Shown: positions 1 to 6,634 of the stretch, one piece after another
Numbering within the stretch: position 1 is the stretch's first letter
Layout: each line of letters opens with the position of its first letter
DNA from: Faecalibacterium sp. UBA1771
Lineage (GTDB): Bacteria > Bacillota > Clostridia > Oscillospirales > Ruminococcaceae
Assembly (NCBI GenBank): GCA_002315315.1
Contig: DCGT01000023.1
Coordinates: 16,534 to 26,969, forward strand
DNA length: 10,436 nt
Direction: 5' to 3'
Program-made: the position numbers and the translations under genes
Notes under the pieces: model-generated
The model's database searches: none
Seen by the model: the letters and a program-made list of their open reading frames with translations, nothing else
What the model was told of the DNA's origin: nothing

Positions 1-437
1 ATGGCGAGCATCTGCTGTTCACCGCCGGACAGCGTGCCGGCTATCTGCTTGCGCCGCTCATAAAGGCGGGGAAAACGCTCATAAACGGCGTTCAGGTCCT
101 CTTTTGTCACTTCCTTGGCGGTATAGCCTCCGAGCTCAAGGTTTTCCTTAACCGTCATCTGCAAAAAAATTCTTCTGCCCTCCGGCACCTGTACAAGACC
201 TTTGGAAACGGTTTTGAAGGACGGTACTCCGTGGAGCGACTCTCCGCAGAACTCTATAGAGCCGGAACGGGGATGGATAAGTCCCGATACCGTGTTGAGT
301 ATCGTCGACTTACCGGCACCATTAGCACCGATGAGTGTAACGATTTCACCATCATTAACCTCGAACGAAACTCCCTTGACGGCGTGAATATTCCCGTAGT
401 AGACATTAAGGTCGGTGACCTTTAATACTTCACCCAT
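1..437 (-). CDS. livF: Branched-chain amino acid ABC transporter ATP-binding protein LivF (C-terminus cut by window)
   Basis: LivF is one of the two cytoplasmic ATPases that drive the branched-chain amino acid importer, pairing with LivG beneath the LivHM membrane channel. Translating the minus strand from the ATG at 437-435 gives 145 codons before the window ends. Visible are the typical LivF opening (VLKVTDLNVYYGNIHAVKGV), Walker A GANGAGKST at residues 37-45, the family-typical VPEGRRIF stretch, and the ABC signature LSGGEQQ at about 136-142. Walker B and the H-loop lie outside the window. A full LivF has about 235 residues, so about 90 are missing. The start overlaps the livG stop by one base (TAATG), and a strong AGGAGG (445-450) inside the end of livG sits 7 bases upstream, so translation is probably coupled. 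Family assignment is secure; substrate range is inferred. Confidence 0.95.
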   Translation of the reverse strand, partial: MGEVLKVTDLNVYYGNIHAVKGVSFEVNDGEIVTLIGANGAGKSTILNTVSGLIHPRSGSIEFCGESLHGVPSFKTVSKGLVQVPEGRRIFLQMTVKENLELGGYTAKEVTKEDLNAVYERFPRLYERRKQIAGTLSGGEQQMLA

Positions 438-1291
438 TATTCCGCCTCCTTGCGCTTACCGAGATACGCTTCAATAACCTCGGGATTGTTCTGTATCGTT
501 TCGGGGTCTCCCTTGGCGATGAGCTTGCCGAAATTGAGCACTGCAATACCCTCGCAGATGTTCATAACAAGACTCATATCGTGCTCTATCAGCAAAACGG
601 CGATTTTGAATTTATCGCGGATTATGAGAATGTTCTCCATAAGCTGAGCCGTTTCGCTCGGGTTCATTCCGGCAGCAGGCTCGTCCAGCAGCAACAGCTT
701 GCAGTCGGTTGCAAGTGCGCGAACAATTTCGAGGCGACGCTGTGCTCCGTATGGCAGACTTGACGCTTTCCAATCCGCATAGTCCTGCATATTAAATATC
801 GACAGCAGCTCCATTGCCTTTTCGTGAGCCTGCTTTTCACCCTTCCAATAGGACGGCAGACGGAAAATGCCGCTGAACATATTGTAATTAATCTGTTCGC
901 CGAGTGCGACGGTAATATTTTCCTCAACAGTCAGATTGCCGAACAGACGAATGTTCTGAAATGTTCTCGCAATACCTGCGCGATTGACTCCTGAGGTGTC
1001 AAGCGTATGGATATCCTTGCCGTCGAGCAGTATCGTGCCGTGGGTCGGCTGATAAACTTTGGTCAGCAGATTAAAAACCGTCGTCTTACCTGCACCGTTG
1101 GGTCCGATAAGTCCCGCGATTTCGGTTTTACCTATCGTAAGGTTGAAATCATCTACCGCGTGCAGACCGCCAAATGTAATACCGAGGTCGATGCACTGTA
1201 GAATCGGACGTTCGTTGACGTCACGCTCGGGAATGTATGAAACACGGCTGACAGGTACTAATTTTCCGCGCTGCTTTTTGAATTCATCCAT
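437..1291 (-). CDS. livG: Branched-chain amino acid ABC transporter ATP-binding protein LivG
   Basis: LivG is the partner ATPase of LivF and couples ATP hydrolysis to uptake of Leu, Ile and Val through LivHM. The 284-residue product has Walker A GPNGAGKTT at 63-71, the Q-loop region GIARTFQNIRLF at 106-117, the signature LPYGAQRR at 179-186, Walker B LLLLDEP at 199-205, and the H-loop histidine in LLIEHD at about 237. The family-specific insert and the AAGMNPSE segment identify LivG rather than LivF. Two things are slightly odd: the ABC core begins near residue 30, giving a basic N-terminal extension longer than usual, and the signature has Pro and Ala where LSYGQQ is common. The ATG lies inside the end of livM (8-base overlap) behind a purine-rich GGAGGACAGGG, and the stop overlaps the livF start, indicating one polycistronic unit. 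Confidence 0.95.
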   Translation of the reverse strand: MDEFKKQRGKLVPVSRVSYIPERDVNERPILQCIDLGITFGGLHAVDDFNLTIGKTEIAGLIGPNGAGKTTVFNLLTKVYQPTHGTILLDGKDIHTLDTSGVNRAGIARTFQNIRLFGNLTVEENITVALGEQINYNMFSGIFRLPSYWKGEKQAHEKAMELLSIFNMQDYADWKASSLPYGAQRRLEIVRALATDCKLLLLDEPAAGMNPSETAQLMENILIIRDKFKIAVLLIEHDMSLVMNICEGIAVLNFGKLIAKGDPETIQNNPEVIEAYLGKRKEAE

Positions 1292-2312
1292 TTTCCCTGT
1301 CCTCCGATTCTTCCGCTATTTTCTTCTTTAACATTTTTGCAATCAGCTTTTTCGGCGAATAACTCGCAAAAAACGACTTAATGGTAGGGCTGTTGGTGGC
1401 AAGCATTACGAGAATGAGCACGATGGCATACAACAGCATTCTGTAATCGGCAAAATCTCTCATTGCCTCGGGCAGAGCCGTGAGGACGATGGCTGCAATG
1501 ATTGAGCCGGGCACGTTACCCATACCGCCGAGCACTACGATGACGAGAATTTCTATCGACATATTGTAGTCGAACGACGCCGCCTTGTTGTTGGCGAAGA
1601 AATAGCCGTAAAGCGTTCCCGCCGCACCGGCAAAGAAGGACGAAATCATAAATACTATCAGCTTATAATAAGTAACGTTGATTCCGACCGATTCGGCGGC
1701 AATACGGTTATCGCGTATAGCCATAATCGCCCTGCCGTGACGCGAGCGCTGAAGGTTCATAGTGACCAACACCGTGAGAAATACCAAAGCAACAGCGTAG
1801 GGTAGCAAAGCCTTGGCACCGGAATAAATCTTGTTTGTATCCAATCCGAGCGCACCGCCGGTAAATTCGAGGTTAGTGATGATATTTTTGATAATTTCAC
1901 CGCAGGCAAGCGTTACGATAGCGAGATAGTCACCATTAAGACGCAGTGCGGGCAATCCTACAATAAAGCCGAAAATCGCGGCAATGATGCCGCCGATAAA
2001 CATACCGAGCGGGAGTCGGATAATCAAGGGGAGTGTGTCGGCAACGGCAATTGAGAAAAGACAGCCGCCGAAAAGTCCTACCGACATAAATCCGGCGTGA
2101 CCGAGCGAAAGCTCACCAAGCAGACCGACAACGAGGTTAAGCGAAACCGCCAGAACTATATACACCGAAATAGGTATGAGCATATTGGAAATCTGACGGT
2201 TAAGACTGCCGCTGTACAGCAACACGGCGACAATTGCATAGACTGCAAGCACAGAGCTGCAGGTGATGACGTTGGAGCTTGCCTTTTTTATGTTAAGTTT
2301 CTTTTTTATCAT
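1284..2312 (-). CDS. livM: Branched-chain amino acid ABC transporter permease LivM
   Basis: LivM is one of the two integral membrane subunits of the branched-chain amino acid importer. The roughly 342-residue product is very hydrophobic with many predicted membrane helices, carries the family motif GELSLGHAGFMSVG near residues 67-79, and has the cytoplasmic coupling segment SRHGRAIMAIRDNRIAAESVGIN near 190-212 that docks on the ATPases. The usual P-x-GL-x-G motif near the end of the last helix is not obvious; NSPTIKSFF stands there instead, followed by a charged tail. An in-frame GTG at 2315 would add one residue. I prefer the ATG at 2312-2310 because GGAGAAGG (2321-2328) is then 8 bases away. 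The gene starts directly after the livH stop and overlaps livG by 8 bases. Confidence 0.93.
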   Translation of the reverse strand: MIKKKLNIKKASSNVITCSSVLAVYAIVAVLLYSGSLNRQISNMLIPISVYIVLAVSLNLVVGLLGELSLGHAGFMSVGLFGGCLFSIAVADTLPLIIRLPLGMFIGGIIAAIFGFIVGLPALRLNGDYLAIVTLACGEIIKNIITNLEFTGGALGLDTNKIYSGAKALLPYAVALVFLTVLVTMNLQRSRHGRAIMAIRDNRIAAESVGINVTYYKLIVFMISSFFAGAAGTLYGYFFANNKAASFDYNMSIEILVIVVLGGMGNVPGSIIAAIVLTALPEAMRDFADYRMLLYAIVLILVMLATNSPTIKSFFASYSPKKLIAKMLKKKIAEESEDRENG

Positions 2313-2315
2313 CAC

Positions 2316-3194
2316 TTATACCTTCTCCCTGACCTCTTTGCCCAGCAGACCGGTCGGCTTTACGATAAGAACTATAACCAGCACGCCGAATACAATGGCG
2401 TCCGCCCACAGTGTCGATATGTAGGTCTTGGACATCTGCTCAATGACGCCGAGCATAATCCCGCCGAGCATTGCGCCGGGAATTGACCCTATGCCTCCGA
2501 ATACGGCGGCGGTAAAAGCCTTGATACCGGGCATCGCGCCGGTCGTAGGCTTGATATAAACGTATGTCATTCCGTAGAAGGCGGCGGCAATGGCGGCAAG
2601 TGCCGAGCCGATGGCAAATGTAAGCGAAATCGTGCGGTCGGGGCTGATACCCATAAGTGCCGCAGCGCCCTTATCCTGCGATACTGCGCGCATTGCCTTG
2701 CCGAGCTTTGTTTTATTAATAAATATTGTAAGTCCTATCATTATTACGGCTGTAATGGCGAGGGTAAGCACGGTAATGCCGTCTATTACCACTCCGCCGA
2801 TATTAAATGACGGCAGACTGACAACGGTAGGATATGCCTTCTGCTGAGAACCGAAGATAATCAGCGCAAGGTTCTGAAGCAGGTAGCTGACGCCGATAGC
2901 GGTGATAAGCACCGACAGCGGCGACGCCTGTCTGAGCGGACGATATGCCAAAAATTCTATGGACATACCAAGCAAGGCGCAGATTACCACGCTCGCGAAA
3001 ATCGCTATAACGGGCGGAAGCGATAACGAGGCAACTGTTACGATACCGGCATAGGCGCCGACCATAATAACGTCGCCATGTGCGAAGTTGAGCATTTTGG
3101 CAATACCGTAAACCATCGTGTAGCCGAGGGCGATAAGCGCATAGATACTGCCGAGACTCAATCCGCTGATGAGTGTCTGAATAAATTGAGTCAT
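2316..3194 (-). CDS. livH: Branched-chain amino acid ABC transporter permease LivH
   Basis: LivH is the other membrane subunit of the importer, forming the translocation path with LivM. The 292-residue product has the usual length and the diagnostic N-terminal motif GLSLGSIYALIALGYTMVYG (residues 11-30), followed by LNFAHGDVIMVGAY at 35-48. The ATPase-coupling loop LGKAMRAVSQDKGAAALMGIS spans about 164-184, and the protein ends with the family motif PTGLLG near 280-285. The start follows AAGGA, about 10 bases upstream. It is the first gene of the livHMGF block, with its own candidate promoter at 3326-3355 and a hairpin separating it from the binding-protein gene. Membrane topology and coupling loop support the assignment strongly; the exact ligand spectrum is inferred from the family. 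Confidence 0.95.
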   Translation of the reverse strand: MTQFIQTLISGLSLGSIYALIALGYTMVYGIAKMLNFAHGDVIMVGAYAGIVTVASLSLPPVIAIFASVVICALLGMSIEFLAYRPLRQASPLSVLITAIGVSYLLQNLALIIFGSQQKAYPTVVSLPSFNIGGVVIDGITVLTLAITAVIMIGLTIFINKTKLGKAMRAVSQDKGAAALMGISPDRTISLTFAIGSALAAIAAAFYGMTYVYIKPTTGAMPGIKAFTAAVFGGIGSIPGAMLGGIMLGVIEQMSKTYISTLWADAIVFGVLVIVLIVKPTGLLGKEVREKV

Positions 3195-3325
3195 AATTCC
3201 AAGTCCTTAATATCCGATTTTTCCGACGGCTGAAAAAAGCACGCACCGAACGGAAATTGAAAAAGACAAAGCGGTCGGCGGCGAAATCAAAACGCCGCAT
3301 CAACGCAAAATCTATATACCGTATT

Positions 3326-3355
3326 ATTATACTATAAATGAAACACAAAAAACAA
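3326..3355 (-). promoter_or_regulatory. Candidate sigma-A promoter for livHMGF
   Basis: On the minus strand a perfect -10 TATAAT (3326-3331) lies 18 bases downstream of TTGTTT (3350-3355), a partial -35 match. Transcription would begin near 3319, leaving a leader of about 125 bases before livH. It would let the membrane and ATPase genes be expressed independently of the attenuated binding-protein transcript. The region is AT-rich, so a chance -10 is possible. Confidence 0.45.
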
Positions 3356-3460
3356 ATCAGTAGTCAACAAAGAAATATAAAAGTGAAGGATAATTTTGGG
3401 CAATTCCGCACAATGAGAGCCGCACAAAAAGATAACACGCTCCGCGGGATTTCCCGAAAT

Positions 3461-3500
3461 ATGAAAGAACGCCCTCGGGACGGCTGTACCGAGAGCGTTC
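3461..3500 (-). terminator. Intrinsic terminator-like hairpin after the binding-protein gene
   Basis: On the minus strand GAACGCTCTCGG (3489-3500) pairs with CCGAGGGCGTTC (3467-3478). This is a 12-bp stem with one G-U pair and a 10-base loop, followed by TTTCATATTT. The T-run is interrupted, so it may be a partial terminator that lowers readthrough into livHMGF, or a 3' stabilising hairpin. A high ratio of binding protein to permease is common for ABC importers and would fit. Confidence 0.65.
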
Positions 3501-3552
3501 CAATGCCGAATCGACCGTAAAGCCGGTTCGGTCAGTCAATGAGAATTATCGG

Positions 3553-4695
3553 TCAGTTACCTGCGAAGAGGGAACCTACACCGTCATAATACAGAATGGC
3601 GCTGGCGCTCTTGCTGGTATTGCCGTCGGCGCCCCAAGTCATCTTGCCGGTGATACCGTCAACAGACAGCTCGGTCATAGCGGCGGCAAGCTCCTTGCCG
3701 GAGGTAGAGCCTACCTTTTCAATTGCAGCCTTGATAATATAAACGGCATCGTAACCGTCGGCAGCAAACTGGTCAGGGGTCGCGTCAAACATATCATTGT
3801 AGGTTGCGACGAAGCTCTGAACACTTTCGGAGGGATCGTCTGCGGCAAACGGTGTAAGCATAAGCACGTTATTGGCAATGCTTGTATCCTGCTCAACCTT
3901 GCCGAGGATACCGTCGAGACCGTCAGCTCCGAAGAAATATACGTCATCGGCAAACTTGCCCTTGGCCTGGGTGAGGAAGGTAGAAGCCTCTTCAGCGTAG
4001 ATGGGCAGGAAGATAATCTTTACATCGTCGGCAACGAGCGCGCTGATCTGAGCAGAGAAATCGGTGTTGGTACCGGTAGTAAAGGTCTGAACATCGACGA
4101 TTTCAATTCCGATTTCCTTGCAACGAGCATCAAAAGCTTCATACAGACCGGCGGAATAATCATAATCGCTCTCATAAAGAACGGCAACCTTGTCTGCCAT
4201 ATTGTTGTCCTTTATGTAGTCGGCAGCAGCTTCTCCCTGATAGGAATCGTAGAAGCAGACGCGGAAAGCCTTGTCGTTGCCCTCGATAGCCTTGTCGGCA
4301 GAGCCGGACGGCGTGAGCAACATAATATCATCGTCGCGGGCAGCGGCGACAACGGAAGCGGTCTCACCGGAGAATACGCAGCCGAGAGATACATCCATAC
4401 CCCAGTCCATAAGCTTACCGTATGCGCTGACAGCGCTCTCGGGGTCGCCCTGAGAATCCTGGAAGTCAAGGACTATCTGCTTGCCGTCGATTCCTCCGGC
4501 TTCGTTGATTTCGGCAACGGCGATATCGGCGCCGTTCTTAACGGAAACACCGTAGTTGGCATAGCTGCCGGTCAGCGGACCGATGCCGCCGAGCTTGATA
4601 ACATCGGCTTCTTCATTGTTCTTTTTACCGCAGGCGCACAGCGACAGGCAAAGCACCAACGCAAGTGCTACGGCAAAAATCTTCTTTGCATTCAT
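3553..4695 (-). CDS. livK: Branched-chain amino acid ABC transporter substrate-binding lipoprotein (LivK/BraC-like)
   Basis: This lipid-anchored receptor captures branched-chain amino acids outside the membrane and delivers them to LivHM. The 380-residue product has a positively charged start (MNAKK), a hydrophobic signal segment and a lipobox LCAC with Cys22 as the likely lipidated residue. It then has the type I periplasmic-binding fold: IKLGGIGPLTGSYANYG (33-49), GADIAVAEINEAGGIDGK (55-72), DSQGDPESAV (80-89), TPSGSADK (128-135) and FFGADGLDG (254-262). An upstream in-frame codon would give 16 extra residues, but it lies inside the leader terminator. The ATG at 4695-4693 has GGAGG (4704-4708) at 8 bases, so I chose it. 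The gene sits behind a promoter, an Ile/Leu/Val-rich leader ORF and a terminator, pointing to amino-acid-responsive attenuation. The symbol follows the operon convention; the exact ligand is not proven. Confidence 0.92.
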   Translation of the reverse strand: MNAKKIFAVALALVLCLSLCACGKKNNEEADVIKLGGIGPLTGSYANYGVSVKNGADIAVAEINEAGGIDGKQIVLDFQDSQGDPESAVSAYGKLMDWGMDVSLGCVFSGETASVVAAARDDDIMLLTPSGSADKAIEGNDKAFRVCFYDSYQGEAAADYIKDNNMADKVAVLYESDYDYSAGLYEAFDARCKEIGIEIVDVQTFTTGTNTDFSAQISALVADDVKIIFLPIYAEEASTFLTQAKGKFADDVYFFGADGLDGILGKVEQDTSIANNVLMLTPFAADDPSESVQSFVATYNDMFDATPDQFAADGYDAVYIIKAAIEKVGSTSGKELAAAMTELSVDGITGKMTWGADGNTSKSASAILYYDGVGSLFAGN

Positions 4696-4727
4696 TGTAT
4701 TTTCCTCCACAATAAAATCATTAATAT

Positions 4728-4769
4728 AAAAAAGACAGGTCAACAGCAGCCCGACTGCTTCGCCTGTCT
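4728..4769 (-). terminator. Attenuator: intrinsic terminator in the leader of the binding-protein gene
   Basis: On the minus strand AGACAGG (4763-4769) pairs with CCTGTCT (4733-4739). An inner AGCAG/CTGCT stem stacks across a small internal loop, and a run of Ts (4728-4733) follows. It lies only about 20 bases before the GGAGG of the binding-protein gene and about 180 bases after a strong promoter, so it would stop that transcript before its first full gene. That position is typical of a regulated attenuator rather than an end-of-operon terminator. Confidence 0.8.
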
Positions 4770-4835
4770 GATTTAACCGATTAAAAGCCTCGAATTAAAT
4801 TAAACACCGGTCGGATTATCGACACCGCAAAGCAG
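4755..4835 (-). promoter_or_regulatory. Predicted antiterminator pairing in the leader RNA
   Basis: CTGCTTTGC (minus strand, 4827-4835, codons 26-29 of the leader ORF) is complementary over 9 bases, with one U-G pair, to GCGAAGCAG (4755-4763). The latter is the inner 5' part of the terminator. The two structures are mutually exclusive. A competing upstream helix, AAGCA (codons 21-22) with TGCTT, could sequester the antiterminator strand. Deduced by hand pairing; no folding energies were computed. Confidence 0.6.
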
Positions 4836-4911
4836 ACATATTACCGTGCTTAATAAGTCGTACAATAATTATGCCCAAAATTATAATGTCGAGAAGGCAA
4901 AAGCTCAGCAT
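4816..4911 (-). CDS. Putative Ile/Leu/Val-rich attenuation leader peptide (31 aa)
   Basis: A 31-codon ORF opens with ATG at 4911-4909 and ends with TAA at 4818-4816. GGAGA stands about 6 bases before the ATG, a good ribosome site. The peptide has Leu at 2, 6, 7, 12, 19 and 28, Ile at 9, 10, 11, 14, 15, 16 and 20, and Val at 17: 14 of 31 residues are branched-chain. It lies between a near-consensus promoter and a terminator, and directly upstream of the branched-chain amino acid receptor gene. The likely role is cis-acting: ribosome stalling at the codon run when these amino acids are scarce would free the antiterminator strand, while reaching the stop would cover it. I recognise no named homologue. 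The alternative is a small hydrophobic membrane peptide, but the charged C-terminus and the RNA context favour a leader. Confidence 0.72.
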   Translation of the reverse strand: MLSFCLLDIIILGIIIVRLIKHGNMSALRCR

Positions 4912-4952
4912 CCGAATCTCCGTAAATCGTTTTTTGTTTGGCTGTAATCTGT

Positions 4953-4981
4953 AATATAAACCTGCTATTCTACTTTGTCAA
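4953..4981 (-). promoter_or_regulatory. Strong sigma-A promoter of the binding-protein operon
   Basis: Minus strand: a perfect -35 TTGACA (4976-4981), 17-base spacer, and -10 TATATT (4953-4958), five of six consensus bases. Transcription would start near 4946, about 35 bases before the leader ORF and about 250 bases before the binding-protein gene. Confidence 0.8.
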
Positions 4982-5001
4982 GTTAAATCGTTGAAACCGT
5001 C

Positions 5002-5027
5002 AAAAAGCACAAACAAAAGCTGCTTTT
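5002..5027 (-). terminator. Possible AT-rich terminator hairpin downstream of the 3D-domain gene
   Basis: Minus strand AAAAGCA (5021-5027) pairs with TGCTTTT (5003-5009) around an 11-base loop, with Ts at the 3' edge of the stem. The stem is poor in G and C, so efficiency would be low. It lies about 20 bases upstream of the next promoter, a suitable place to end the upstream transcript. Confidence 0.3.
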
Positions 5028-5108
5028 CGGTGTATCTTTGTGTATAAAAATGCAGATTATATAATTGTGTCGGAATACCGCGGTAGTGCGGAATAATCTC
5101 AAACAAGT

Positions 5109-5165
5109 GCCGTCATTCGGGAGACAGGATATTGCTTTGTCAGAACAATCCCTAATAATGACGGC
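5109..5165 (-). repeat. Long inverted repeat with branched fold in the 3' region of the 3D-domain gene
   Basis: GCCGTCATT and its exact complement AATGACGGC (5157-5165 and 5109-5117) form a 9-bp stem. Further in, GGGA/TCCC can pair, and TTGT/ACAA can form a tip hairpin. No T-run follows. It begins about 40 bases after the stop of the 3D-domain gene, so it may be an mRNA 3'-stabilising structure or a Rho-associated end. No known RNA family is recognised. Confidence 0.4.
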
Positions 5166-5203
5166 AAAGCGAGGGGTGCATATTAATCACCCGATATTTA
5201 TTC

Positions 5204-6592
5204 TCAATGCCCGTACATAACCTCTCCCTGCTCGGCCTGCTGTACGGCGTATGCCGTGACCTTGCTTGTCGGTACGCGCTCGGTAAACATAGCTCGGTTT
5301 GCGACATAATCCTCCAGCTCTTCCTGGGTAAGCTGCTCGACGACATATATGTTCATCAGCTTTTTGCCGAAATAACAGCTCTCGTTATAACTCTCAAAGA
5401 AGCAGTCGATATCGACTCTTCCATCCATCATCGCCTCGCCCACGTCGGCGGCAACCGCCCAACCGTAGGTAAAGCTTCCGTCGGCTGAGGTGATATACAG
5501 CAGTGAGCCGTAAGGTATCACATCGGTATTGACGGCGACAAAGCCCTGACGCATATACATTCCGCTCGCTCCGAAGGTTCCCTCGGGGTAATAATATGCG
5601 GTACATACTCCATCGGCAATAACACGCTCATAGGTTTCGGGTGCATTATTCACAACTTGAATATCGGTGAAATCCTCACCCTTTAACAGCGACGCATCAA
5701 TTCCGCTCGTGCCGACGATTATCACCACATCCTTCGGCTCATTTATGATTACATCGTTGACCAGCTCCGAGCTGACGGCAACACCGTCCTCCCTGCGAAC
5801 GAGATAGGTTCGCGACGCCAGGCCGTCCTCACCCTCCATTACAATGCGTTCTTCGCCATCGGGTATAAGCGGCGACGGCTTATAAACCAGACCGCGCTCG
5901 ACCTTTTCCTGCTTTTCATCGTAGTAATAATCTACTCTTGTAACCTTTATTACATCATTTTCGACAGGCTCATAGTTGAGCGGCTCGTTCACATAATCGT
6001 CCTTACCCAAGCTTATTTCGCACATTTCAAGAATCTGAGTGACGTTTTTTTGCGACACCATAACGGTTTCCTCGACTCCGTCGTGAACAAGCATTACGGG
6101 ATATGCACGATGTATATATACCTCCAAGCTGTCACCGAACTCCTTGACGGTATAGGTGTCAAACTCGGCATAGCCGATATCGGCGCGTTTGAGCATTGAC
6201 TCGACAGCCGAACCGACAACCATGCCCCTCGTCAGCATTGTTTCGTCCTCAAATATGTAGGCGGTTTTCAAATCTTTTATGACGAAAACCGAAATAAGCA
6301 CAAAAAATATTACAATATATGTCACGGCGGCAATAGCGCGGCGGGTTTTGAGATTGGCAATCAGCCTGATTACCGCTTCCCTCATTTTTATATACAGAGG
6401 TAACTCAAAAAGACCGAGCCGGCGAGCAGCCGATTCAGTCACTCTGCGTATTCCGCTCCAAGCTCCGCCGAAAAATTCACCGATCGGCTTGAGTATGCCG
6501 TCGCAAATTTTCAGCCTGATTCGCTCGGACAGCGGAACGTGCTTAGCCTTTGTTTTTTTGACCATTCGGGTCAGCTTGAGTCCGTCTCTCAT
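5204..6592 (-). CDS. Membrane-anchored DUF348-G5-3D domain protein (YabE/resuscitation-factor-like cell-wall protein)
   Basis: This is probably a cell-surface peptidoglycan-remodelling enzyme; 3D domains share their fold with MltA-type lytic transglycosylases. The 462-residue product has a basic cytoplasmic N-terminus (1-85), one membrane helix near 86-105, a DUF348-like ubiquitin-fold segment near 150-205, a G5 domain near 217-295 ending in VVIIVGT, and a 3D domain from CTAYYYPEGTFG (330-341) to about 417. Of the three aspartates that name the domain, the second (AADVG, D383) and third (DIDCFF, D396) are present. The first, normally AVDP, reads AVNTD with Asn355. The long N-terminal tail and the roughly 45-residue C-terminal tail are unusual features. 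The ATG at 6592 is preceded by AAGG at 6 bases; the later Met10 has no ribosome site. It follows the TtcA gene by 42 bases and is probably co-transcribed. Confidence 0.85.
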   Translation of the reverse strand: MRDGLKLTRMVKKTKAKHVPLSERIRLKICDGILKPIGEFFGGAWSGIRRVTESAARRLGLFELPLYIKMREAVIRLIANLKTRRAIAAVTYIVIFFVLISVFVIKDLKTAYIFEDETMLTRGMVVGSAVESMLKRADIGYAEFDTYTVKEFGDSLEVYIHRAYPVMLVHDGVEETVMVSQKNVTQILEMCEISLGKDDYVNEPLNYEPVENDVIKVTRVDYYYDEKQEKVERGLVYKPSPLIPDGEERIVMEGEDGLASRTYLVRREDGVAVSSELVNDVIINEPKDVVIIVGTSGIDASLLKGEDFTDIQVVNNAPETYERVIADGVCTAYYYPEGTFGASGMYMRQGFVAVNTDVIPYGSLLYITSADGSFTYGWAVAADVGEAMMDGRVDIDCFFESYNESCYFGKKLMNIYVVEQLTQEELEDYVANRAMFTERVPTSKVTAYAVQQAEQGEVMYGH

Positions 6593-6634
6593 TGATACCT
6601 TATTTCCGAAAACCGTACTCGACGGGTAATGGTT

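Larger units (their letters stand above)
3195..3552. other. Intergenic region between binding-protein gene and livH
   Basis: This 358-base gap holds no convincing gene. Reading the minus strand it contains, in order, a terminator-like hairpin (3467-3500), an AT-rich stretch with a candidate sigma-A promoter (3326-3355), and a leader of about 125 bases. The leader can form a 6-bp hairpin, GCGGCG/CGCCGC, at 3278-3298 with a 9-base loop. The leader hairpin has no T-run after it and no recognised riboswitch motif. Open frames here on either strand are short or run in the wrong frame into livH. Confidence 0.6.

Noticed and set aside
2803..3348. 181-codon minus-strand frame beginning with a Phe-rich stretch before livH, considered as a Phe leader or gene
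   Set aside because: Most of it overlaps livH in another frame; it has no early stop as a leader would, and no recognisable domain.
3445..3456. Small palindrome CGGGATTTCCCG
   Set aside because: Four to five base pairs with a tiny loop and no T-run; too weak to call.
4696..4743. 16-residue upstream extension of the binding protein
   Set aside because: It would place the start inside the terminator stem and move the charged signal-peptide start inward; ATG 4695 has an ideal GGAGG.
4866..4890. AATTTTGGGCATAATT, loosely like a CodY operator
   Set aside because: It matches only the outer AT-rich edges, is one base longer than the motif, and is fully explained as Ile/Leu codons of the leader ORF.
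5065..5100. TACCGCGG palindrome resembling the 3' half of a T-box sequence, upstream of the liv promoter
   Set aside because: The preceding GGGTGG half is absent on both strands, no specifier-like stem was evident, and it lies upstream of the strong promoter rather than inside the leader RNA.
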